A stretch of 64,000 nt of DNA. It comes from Anaerosporobacter faecicola. GTDB taxonomy: Bacteria > Bacillota > Clostridia > Lachnospirales > Lachnospiraceae. The position numbers were made by a program, and so were the translations under genes. Below the pieces are notes generated by a model. The model did no database searches. It saw only the letters and a list, made by a program, of their open reading frames with translations, and was not told the origin of the DNA. Below, piece by piece: positions 55,605 to 63,157 of the stretch. The DNA lies in contig NZ_JAAQRO010000009.1 in NCBI RefSeq assembly GCF_012070565.1, forward strand, positions 248,001 through 312,000, written 5' to 3'. Positions within the stretch are counted from its first letter, which is position 1, and each line of letters opens with the position of its first letter.

Positions 55605-55814
55605 CTAACCTTTATGAGCTTCACTGCAACAATAATAACAGCCATCAGCATCTGTAAATCCAATTCGTTTTGCATAAGCTACGGCATCATTTCCATTCAA
55701 ATGAAAACCTAAATCATATCTGTTAGCATACTCTGGTAGATGATTACATGTAGTAGTATGAACCTCATTGTAGCGACCGTCTGTTTTTTCTTTATTGATG
55801 AGATAATTAGGCAT
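55605..55814 (-). CDS. Small Cys/His-containing hypothetical protein
   Basis: This 69-residue protein was not recognised. It has a paired metal-type pattern (HTTTCNHLP ... DADGCYYCCSEAH) and an internal DLGFHLNGNDAVAYAKRIGF stretch. This pattern resembles small proteins found beside DUF2188 genes. AAAGGGG lies before the ATG. It is the first coding gene downstream of the CIRCE promoter, with a long leader of nearly 400 bases. Confidence 0.65.
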   Translation of the reverse strand: MPNYLINKEKTDGRYNEVHTTTCNHLPEYANRYDLGFHLNGNDAVAYAKRIGFTDADGCYYCCSEAHKG

Positions 55815-55905
55815 AAATACCCCTTTCCGCTATATTTTAGCTTACAATTTTGTATATTTGAAAATTGATTTAAAAGAGCATAGCCTATATCTTTCCTCCT
55901 ATCCG

Positions 55906-55958
55906 GTCAATATTGCCAAAAGTTATTGACAAGTAAAGTAAAAATCTTTATACTTTAC
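55906..55958 (+). promoter_or_regulatory. Plus-strand promoter-like sequence with overlapping inverted repeats
   Basis: TTGACA (55926-55931), exactly 17 bases, TATACT (55949-55954). Inverted repeats GTCAATA/TATTGAC (55906-55930) and GTAAAGTA/TACTTTAC (55933-55958) overlap it. No plus-strand gene follows, so it would make an antisense or small RNA, or the repeats serve minus-strand regulation. Confidence 0.4.
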
Positions 55959-56087
55959 CTATAAATGCAAATTTATAACTTTTGAAAACTAGTTCTTATT
56001 TGATGTTGCCGCATCTTATAGGAACGTTTTTCTTTGTCATCAATTAATTCTATATTAATACTATATCAATAATATGTCAAGTATCAA

Positions 56088-56122
56088 TATGCCATATATA
56101 GTGCTAAACTATATATGGCATA
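56088..56122. repeat. Perfect 15-bp palindrome in the leader region
   Basis: TATGCCATATATAGT (56088-56102) and ACTATATATGGCATA (56108-56122) are exact complements around a 5-base loop. It lies between the CIRCE element and the small genes. There is no T run. It is a candidate regulator site or RNA hairpin. Confidence 0.6.
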
Positions 56123-56178
56123 CAATATATAGTGTTTGTATAGTATACAATATTACAATTTCTATAAAGGTATTGAAA

Positions 56179-56241
56179 TTAGCACTCGACACGTAAGAGT
56201 GCTAATAATGTTATATTATCACTCCTTACATATCCTGTCAA
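56179..56241 (-). promoter_or_regulatory. Sigma-A promoter with perfect CIRCE (HrcA) operator
   Basis: TTAGCACTC-N9-GAGTGCTAA (56179-56205) is an exact match to the CIRCE heat-shock operator bound by HrcA. Directly upstream on the minus strand are TTGACA (56236-56241), a 17-base spacer and TAATAT (56213-56218). The operator therefore covers the predicted transcription start. The genes in line with it are the 69-codon and DUF2188 genes. Confidence 0.85.
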
Positions 56242-56263
56242 TATCATTTAGAAAGAATTATGT

Positions 56264-56294
56264 CTCAGAATATTAACGAGTTTCATATTCTGAG
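56264..56294 (-). terminator. Hairpin at the end of the candidate defence operon
   Basis: CTCAGAATAT (56264-56273) pairs with ATATTCTGAG (56285-56294), just after the last codons of the 340-codon gene on the minus strand. The tract that follows is T-poor, so termination may be partial. Confidence 0.5.
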
Positions 56295-56298
56295 CATA

Positions 56299-57321
56299 TC
56301 AACTAATACTTATCCCATGAATCTGTGCTTCCTCTTTTAAGTGAGTAAATGTTTTATTATTTGAGTTTTTCATTCGTCTATATGAACTAAAGCTTTTTGG
56401 CACTACAAGAGGAATTGTATATACTAGTTTATAATACTCTTCTCTATCTTTATCTTTTTGTTTTTCATTCTCTAGTTGTTTGTAATATAATTTATTATTC
56501 TCTACATCTTCCAAACTAGCGTCGGGTATAAATGGTCTATTACTTAGTTTGATAATATCATCTATTGGTTTTATATATTTATTTTGATAAGAAATAGAAG
56601 GCATTAACATGTTTATAGGATAAACAGAACATCTACAATGATCGTGAATTAAAGATTGACCATTTATAAATCTATTCCATATAAAAGAAGGTATTTTAGG
56701 AAATCGCTTATCATTACCAGATATACTATAAATTCTACCATGATATATTGAGCACTGATTGCATTGTCCAGCTTTCCATGGTATTTCAATATAATCTGTT
56801 TTCAGTTCATGTATATTTTTTAGTACTATTTCATTTAATCTTTGTTTATTAGCAGGATTTTTGTACTGATATAATTTATTGCTAATTATGTTATGCTTTT
56901 CTTTAGTAGCTTCTTCAAACATGCCATCTTCTTGTAACCATCTAACAATTCGCATAATTTCTTTTTCAGTAAATTCCCATGGACTATTCAGCCACAATTC
57001 ATTCGATTTTCTTAAACAAGCATAAGAAAGTTCTTTTAGATTTAAATTTCTATATTTACCAGAAATCAATCTCAATGTGTAGTATATATCAGATAACACA
57101 TCACCAGATTTCAACAGATATGGGTTAGGTATCGGTATTTCTTCTATACTTTCCATATTTAGTAAATCATATATAACATTGTCTGATTTTATATATCTAA
57201 CATCTCTAGCGTCGAATGATTCTGGAATTACATTTACTAAAATCCCATTTGTGTATATTGCAGTACCTTCATTGGTATGTAAGTTACGTTTGTTTTTCAA
57301 CAAGTTGATAAAGGATTTCAT
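56299..57321 (-). CDS. Unknown protein with phage-head-like Cys/His motif
   Basis: This 340-residue protein has no confident family. Residues about 185-245 read WKAGQCNQCSIYHGRIYSISG ... HDHCRCSVYPI. This combination (CxxC, G-x-x-Y, then HxHCRC) is the pattern at the C-terminal end of Mu F/SPP1 gp7-type minor head proteins and probably binds zinc. The N-terminal 180 residues are helical. AAAGGAG lies 7 bases before the ATG. It starts 56 bases after the HEPN gene and is the last of a three-gene operon. No other phage structural gene is present. Confidence 0.5.
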   Translation of the reverse strand: MKSFINLLKNKRNLHTNEGTAIYTNGILVNVIPESFDARDVRYIKSDNVIYDLLNMESIEEIPIPNPYLLKSGDVLSDIYYTLRLISGKYRNLNLKELSYACLRKSNELWLNSPWEFTEKEIMRIVRWLQEDGMFEEATKEKHNIISNKLYQYKNPANKQRLNEIVLKNIHELKTDYIEIPWKAGQCNQCSIYHGRIYSISGNDKRFPKIPSFIWNRFINGQSLIHDHCRCSVYPINMLMPSISYQNKYIKPIDDIIKLSNRPFIPDASLEDVENNKLYYKQLENEKQKDKDREEYYKLVYTIPLVVPKSFSSYRRMKNSNNKTFTHLKEEAQIHGISIS

Positions 57322-57377
57322 CTAATACTCCTTTCTATCACGATTTTGCACTTAAGATGGCGAGTATATTCATAGAG

Positions 57378-59336
57378 CTAATCTTGTTCATAAAAATTTG
57401 AGTCTCTCTGTTCATCAGCTAAGCAGAAATCGTCATTAATTTTAATTGCAAGAATAACAAAAAGTCTTAGCAATATAAGATAATTCTGTTTATGGAACTC
57501 ATCGTCATCTATTGCTTGCTGTATTCCATGCGCATACTTGTTTCTGATTGCCAACCCATTACAATACTCTGAATTATTCAATACATAATTAAAATAATGA
57601 CCTTCGGGTTCCGATAACAATGAGCTTTTCACTTCTACGATACCATTATTAATTAACTCATCAATAACAGGCTGTGCTTTTTTAGGATAGTGCCAATGAC
57701 TGATAACTTCGTTATCATACAAATCTTTTAAAATGAATAGTTTAATTGGGTTACCAAGAGTTATAAGACCTTCCAATGATATTCTTAGTATATCTGCTTC
57801 TTCCATTTTCAAAAAGACTAAACGATCTTTTTCATGATAATCAGTAAGGTATACCTTCTCATTTTTTAATAATTCAAAAAAAGTATTATAATTTCGTTTA
57901 TACTCTTCAATACGTTGAACATACGAGAAGATACATTGATCTGAAAACAACCAATATGTATACCATTGGTAATCACAACCGATTCCATACAAATATTTAT
58001 TTTCAGTCATACATGGAATATCTTCTATTTTTACTGAAGACGATGACATTGCTAGCAACTCAAAATCTATTTTTCGATGCTTTACATATTGTGTGAACTG
58101 TTTTATAGCGCTTTCAAATACTGTTATTATAGTAGAACACTTTTCTGCATAGGTGGCACCTTCACTAGGAAATGACAAGCGCATTCTAGTGCAACCAAAT
58201 TCGTTATGTAGATATTCTGTGAAAAACCACTGTAAAACCTCTTCTAACCGTATATCTTTTTTTTGGAGAAAATGATAGTATGCAGCCATTTGCATAGTTG
58301 CAAGTACATCTCTGGATCTAAATACCGTGTTGACAGGATAAACAAGTGATGATTTGGATTGTAACATTCGTTCAAAAATACCGGCTTGTCCTTTCTTACT
58401 TACGTGTAGACACCTCATCTGTGGGACATCCGCAAATTCAAATATATAGATAAAATTGTTTAATATACTTGCATAATCAAGCGTTTCTAATAACCACTTA
58501 GTACCATAAGTAATACAAAAATCATTATCATTTTTTTTGATATTCTTTTCTACTGTCTGATCTTGGGAAAACTCTAATTGAATACCTTGTTGGATATGAA
58601 CACCAGTTCTAGACATATTTTCAATTTCCTGATCATATCTTCTTTTTGCTTTTAACTTTAATTCGTCACTCACAGGAAATTGCTTTGAAAATTTCATGTG
58701 AATGATCTCATCAAGATAGTTATTATTCACATGACCACTATCTATATACGAATCAAAATATGCAACAATATCTTCTCCACTTAAATCCTTCGGTATATGC
58801 AGTTTTTTGGTACCTTTTTCATAATTCTGTTCATAAAAATGTAATATAATTCTTATTGTAAAGTCATTTTCAAGAAGATATCTTTTCAATACATCTCCGT
58901 ATTTATCTACGATATTTTTATATGAGAACAAGTCGAACGGTGCTATATGACTTGTATATATTAACTGTTCAAAAACATTCGATGAAATATTATTGTAAAG
59001 TTTACAAATATCAAAAACGCTCCAGAAAGAAGAACTGTAATTTTCATCAACTTTCTCATGCTGTTCAATAATCGAATCATCATTAATACAATTGATAAAA
59101 CGCATAGTAAGATCGTACAATTTATTGCTTTTTTCTTTATATATACAATATTGTTTATCTGTCCAATCTTTTGAGCGAGTCCCCTTTTCAAAATATCTTT
59201 TGATTTCGAAGTATTCAATTGCGTCATTAATACTAATAGCATCAAAAGAGGGGATTTCTAAGCTTTCTATCTTGGAGAGATTATAACCGTAAAAAATATC
59301 ATTTGATTCATAGTATTTTACTCTTGTATCATCCAT
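57378..59336 (-). CDS. HEPN-type protein of the candidate defence operon
   Basis: The 652-residue protein is not recognised over most of its length. Near the C-terminus it has LAIRNKYAHGI, an R-x4-H motif (Arg598, His603) followed by a helix LRLFVILAIKIND. This is the signature of HEPN domains, many of which are RNases in antiviral and toxin systems. The first 550 residues are mainly helical with no clear motif. AGGAGG lies 8 bases before the ATG. It follows the helicase gene by about 115 bases. Confidence 0.6.
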   Translation of the reverse strand: MDDTRVKYYESNDIFYGYNLSKIESLEIPSFDAISINDAIEYFEIKRYFEKGTRSKDWTDKQYCIYKEKSNKLYDLTMRFINCINDDSIIEQHEKVDENYSSSFWSVFDICKLYNNISSNVFEQLIYTSHIAPFDLFSYKNIVDKYGDVLKRYLLENDFTIRIILHFYEQNYEKGTKKLHIPKDLSGEDIVAYFDSYIDSGHVNNNYLDEIIHMKFSKQFPVSDELKLKAKRRYDQEIENMSRTGVHIQQGIQLEFSQDQTVEKNIKKNDNDFCITYGTKWLLETLDYASILNNFIYIFEFADVPQMRCLHVSKKGQAGIFERMLQSKSSLVYPVNTVFRSRDVLATMQMAAYYHFLQKKDIRLEEVLQWFFTEYLHNEFGCTRMRLSFPSEGATYAEKCSTIITVFESAIKQFTQYVKHRKIDFELLAMSSSSVKIEDIPCMTENKYLYGIGCDYQWYTYWLFSDQCIFSYVQRIEEYKRNYNTFFELLKNEKVYLTDYHEKDRLVFLKMEEADILRISLEGLITLGNPIKLFILKDLYDNEVISHWHYPKKAQPVIDELINNGIVEVKSSLLSEPEGHYFNYVLNNSEYCNGLAIRNKYAHGIQQAIDDDEFHKQNYLILLRLFVILAIKINDDFCLADEQRDSNFYEQD

Positions 59337-59451
59337 ATAGTACGCCTCCTACTTACTTAAGATATGATATGGGTATTTACTTTAATTTAGTTATCACTAC
59401 CATCTTAGGTATAAAGTATTTCATTTTATTATATAAGCATTTATTCCATAG

Positions 59452-62400
59452 TTATGGAGCACAGACAATACGAAATTTTGCGCCAACAGTTGAAACATCT
59501 GCAGCTGTTGCATTTAAGAGATATGCTGCATGAATTGCAAATGCTGCTGGTTTTTTCTTCTCCAAACGGTTTTCAAAATCACTTTTTGACAAAATATTTC
59601 CAAGCATAATCCACACTTCCTTTTCTGACAATGGATTATTTATACATGATTTTATTTCATTCCAAACTTCGTTTTTTGTTAAAATTTTGCTTGTTTTAAC
59701 CCGTTTTTTCACCTTTCCAATTGAAGATTTATCTTCTTTACTATTGCTACTAATCTTCCCTGACCACTCATTATCCCAACTATTTAATTTAGATGGTTTT
59801 AAATCATTAAACATTGCCAAATAACCTAGATTTTTAGTTGCTTGACTACATACCTCATGTAATCCACTAGCAGAACAATAAGCACTATCTTTACTTTTAC
59901 TTGTTTTTGCTTTAGCATGAATAAATATAACCCTTTGTTTAACAGTATCGCATAAAATGAAATCAGCTATTTCCGTACCACCATCGTCACACACTATTAT
60001 ATCAGGATCACCAAAATAATCTTTTATTGATGTTTCTTTTCCTAGACTTGAAATATACCCAAATAAAGACTTAGGATCCCATGTATCCATTACACCTGTA
60101 TAGTAACTGTCAAATCCTTTTTCGGAATTACAATTACCAATTACCTCATCTGTAATAAAACAATTTTTTATTTCATAATTAGTTTTATCAAAAGTCGAAC
60201 CCATTTTAAATTTGGGTGAATAAAAATTACCACTAATATATATACAACCAACGCTTTCTGGTACTACGCTAAATGATTGTGTTTTATTTAAATAAGTAAT
60301 TATATTATTATAATTTTCATCATTAATATTAATATAATCTCTCTCTAATTCCTTGCAGGATAAAATATATTTACCATTATCATATTTAATTGTAATTGTA
60401 TAAACTACATTGGCTGCTTCTAGAGTAAACATTCCATTGGTAATATTGCTATATGAATCAATAAAATCAAGTGCACAATGCTTGTTATTGATATTAATAA
60501 ATAGTTCATTTACTTCATTGATATCAAATAATATGCTCTTTGGTTGCGGATTCTTAGGTACTTTGATTTCTAATGCATATCTATTAAATACCGTATTACT
60601 TTTTATGTTACTTTCAATAATAGTTTCAATATTATGTATCCACTCTAAATATTTTTCAATAGTTTGATACTTTGTTGTATTTTGAATTATTGTAGAATGT
60701 GAAAATCCGATATATCTTCTTGTTCTACGTTTGGTTATAAATTCAGATGCTTTGTCTTTAATATATCCAGTCACTCTAGTACATACATGAGCATAATCAT
60801 CAATTGCTGGTATTGATTCTTGGATAGAATCTGCCGATATTGACTTGGATCTAATAGTGTTTAAACCTATATTGGTATTGCTCAAAGAAACTTCTGTTAT
60901 ATTGGTTTCCTTATTCTCACGAAACATCTTTGATAATTTTTTAGTAGATATATTATTACCTAAAGAAACATTACTATCCCCTGTAAAAAGCTTCTTTCTA
61001 CTATTGTATATAAAGATATGATTATTACTTTCTTTAATAAGCATAATGTTTAATTTAGGTTCTAATAAAACATGATTAATTAAAAACTTACTATTTTGTA
61101 TACCTAAACTAAGTACTATAACTAGATCAGTTTCAATTTGTTTTATTGTAAAATCTAATTCTTCTTCTTCATAAAAATCATTTAAGGCTTCTAAATAAGA
61201 AGACATATCAAAATTATCACTTTTTTCAATAATATTAGCCTTGAATGGTATTTGAATATCTTTTAGTGGATCTATAGAATCGAACTCAAAACTTTTTCTG
61301 AATTTCCCATCAAAATATTTAATATCCATATCCTTTTTTATAAATGTATCACTATTGATATTCACTAACTTGTCAATATTCTTATTATCTCTAATTGCCT
61401 TATCAAATAATAAATAATTATTCCATAAATCTTTATGATAGCCATTATAATAGTCAACTATAATACCGTTTAAATTCTTATCTATATTCGGATTGCGAAT
61501 AATTCGTCCTATTTCCTGTACTAATGAACGTGCATTATTAATACGACTGTATAAGAATAACATTCTGAAGTTTGAATCATCTATGCCTTCAACTAATTTA
61601 TATTGATGTACCCAAAAAATAGCTTCTTCAGCATTTGGATCTGGAACATTCTTTCTTTCCCAACCATCTGTTTCTTCGAATTGATCATGTATACCTATTA
61701 CAGAATAGCCATTTTTTGAAATAATTTTAGCTATCCTTCTTATATCATTACAGTTATTACATTGTATAATTGCACGTGTTTTATTATCATTTTTGTTATT
61801 GTTATATATTTCTATAACATTGGCTACAAATCTATTATAATCAGGTACTAAGCTATTATCCCCTACTATAAAATTAACATGTCTTAGGATATTTAATTCT
61901 TGACATTCTTGTAAGGATAAACAGAATGAATATTTAACATCTATGTTAAATAATTTTAAATCATTTCTATATGGTGTTGCTGTAAATAGTATCTTTGGTC
62001 CATTTAGCTTATTTAGATTAATATTCCATTCTTTTGCAGGTTCATAATGTCCTTCATCTATCATTGTTAATTCTGTTACTTTTGAAAGTTCCTCAAAAAT
62101 AGGTAAATTAGTAATATATGAAAGCATTTGTAATGTCATTACTAAAACATTTCCTTTTACTAACATGGATCTTTTCAGCTCTTTAGCACAACTAATTTCT
62201 ATTACATTATTAAATAAGCTATCATTATAATTAATTTTATTAAAGAAACGAGATTTTATATCATTCACTAATTGGGAACGTAAATATTTTCTTGGTGTAA
62301 AAACTAATATAACTCCATTATATTCATACAATCTGGACAATACTGCTATAACTCCTGATTTACCAGTACCAGTTGGCATTTGTATTAATGCAGATTTATT

Positions 62401-62484
62401 ATGTTCAAATCTATAATTATTAATATATTTTCTTGATAGCTCAACAGCTTCTCGTTGATGTTTCCATAAGTCTAATTCTTGCAT
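59452..62484 (-). CDS. SF2 DEAD/DEAH-type helicase with nuclease-like C-terminal region
   Basis: This is a 1010-residue superfamily 2 helicase. Walker A is MPTGTGKSG (near residue 40), motif II is MIDEGHYEP (near 143), motif III is LFTATPYR and motif VI is LVQEIGRIIRNP. The last 550 residues are accessory. Near residue 870 they hold DIIVCDDGGTEIADFILCD and VIFIHAKAK, a Glu-x2-Asp ... His-x-Lys pattern like the restriction-type fold of some defence proteins (the usual Glu before x-Lys is His). ATG 62484 follows GGGGGA by 5 bases; an in-frame ATG 24 bases upstream has no such site. It heads the operon with the HEPN-type gene. Confidence 0.75.
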   Translation of the reverse strand: MQELDLWKHQREAVELSRKYINNYRFEHNKSALIQMPTGTGKSGVIAVLSRLYEYNGVILVFTPRKYLRSQLVNDIKSRFFNKINYNDSLFNNVIEISCAKELKRSMLVKGNVLVMTLQMLSYITNLPIFEELSKVTELTMIDEGHYEPAKEWNINLNKLNGPKILFTATPYRNDLKLFNIDVKYSFCLSLQECQELNILRHVNFIVGDNSLVPDYNRFVANVIEIYNNNKNDNKTRAIIQCNNCNDIRRIAKIISKNGYSVIGIHDQFEETDGWERKNVPDPNAEEAIFWVHQYKLVEGIDDSNFRMLFLYSRINNARSLVQEIGRIIRNPNIDKNLNGIIVDYYNGYHKDLWNNYLLFDKAIRDNKNIDKLVNINSDTFIKKDMDIKYFDGKFRKSFEFDSIDPLKDIQIPFKANIIEKSDNFDMSSYLEALNDFYEEEELDFTIKQIETDLVIVLSLGIQNSKFLINHVLLEPKLNIMLIKESNNHIFIYNSRKKLFTGDSNVSLGNNISTKKLSKMFRENKETNITEVSLSNTNIGLNTIRSKSISADSIQESIPAIDDYAHVCTRVTGYIKDKASEFITKRRTRRYIGFSHSTIIQNTTKYQTIEKYLEWIHNIETIIESNIKSNTVFNRYALEIKVPKNPQPKSILFDINEVNELFININNKHCALDFIDSYSNITNGMFTLEAANVVYTITIKYDNGKYILSCKELERDYININDENYNNIITYLNKTQSFSVVPESVGCIYISGNFYSPKFKMGSTFDKTNYEIKNCFITDEVIGNCNSEKGFDSYYTGVMDTWDPKSLFGYISSLGKETSIKDYFGDPDIIVCDDGGTEIADFILCDTVKQRVIFIHAKAKTSKSKDSAYCSASGLHEVCSQATKNLGYLAMFNDLKPSKLNSWDNEWSGKISSNSKEDKSSIGKVKKRVKTSKILTKNEVWNEIKSCINNPLSEKEVWIMLGNILSKSDFENRLEKKKPAAFAIHAAYLLNATAADVSTVGAKFRIVCAP

Positions 62485-62640
62485 ATCTTTCCCCCGTATA
62501 TCATACATATTTTCATCACATTCTATGGCTTTTTATTTCTATTAATAAACTAATCCGCACTAATTAATTACATTATTATACATATTCATTATAAACTTCT
62601 ACAATATACAGTGCAACAAATAATATACTAATATGTACCA
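62485..62640. other. Upstream region of the helicase operon
   Basis: This AT-rich stretch has no ORF. It should contain the helicase promoter (minus strand), but none of the candidate boxes stands out. Confidence 0.35.
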
Positions 62641-62641
62641 T

Positions 62642-62932
62642 AATGTACTTTACTTTCTCATTGAATACGTATTGTATCATGTAATAAAATGAACTTTATT
62701 CTCCCTAAAAATAAAGTTCAAAATAAAATAAAGTACATTCTCAAAATAATGTACTTTATCGTCTAATCCTAGTTTTTGTAATAGTTTGACTCGTTTAATA
62801 ATAAAGTACAAAAAAATTTACTTATCATATACCATTTAAAATGTACTTTATTTTAGAAACAGGAGAAATATTAATTGTTATTGCTCCTGTTTCTTTATAT
62901 GTAATGCCTTTTCTTTCGTCAATAACCTTTAC
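62642..62932. repeat. Right island end: array of AATGTACTTTAT-type sites and terminal direct repeat
   Basis: Seven copies of AATGTACTTTAT or close variants occur in both orientations: 62642-62653, 62688-62699, 62711-62722 (inverted), 62728-62739 (inverted), 62748-62759, 62801-62812 (inverted), 62840-62851. Copies four and five form a perfect 12-base inverted pair around 8 bases; copies two and three form a 10-base pair around 11. A hairpin GAAACAGGAG/CTCCTGTTTC (62856-62893) and TATATGTAATG ... ATAACCTTTA follow, matching the left end. Confidence 0.7.
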
Positions 62933-63108
62933 CGATTTATCTTTACTAGAAATGGTGACATATTATTCTGAATCAATTCGAGGTCTCCTAATATACCAAA
63001 GGAATTAACACGAGTTGCTTGACTTTTCTCCCCATTCATTCTTACTGTAATACTTGGGTTGTTAAAATTCTCATCATAAGAATTTGATAAATATAGAAAT
63101 AAAATTAA
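62929..63108 (-). pseudogene. Truncated C-terminal gene fragment at the right island border
   Basis: The minus strand is open for 59 codons without a start or ribosome binding site. It ends NPSITVRMNGEKSQ ... SFGILGDLELIQNNMSPFLV KINR and a stop at 62929. The composition is protein-like, but the family was not recognised. It is directly next to the terminal repeat, so it may be a gene cut by the island or by a deletion at its border. Confidence 0.4.
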
Positions 63109-63157
63109 TCAGTTATCATATATTAACTAAGATCGTTTATTGTAAGGAGATTCTTAT

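Noticed and set aside
56299-57321. Prophage remnant
   Set aside because: Only one gene has a phage-like motif. No portal, terminase, tail or lysis genes are nearby.
43746-62932. CRISPR-like array suggested by the repeated AATGTACTTTAT
   Set aside because: The copies are short, in both orientations and irregularly spaced, with no cas genes; they fit recombinase or regulator sites.
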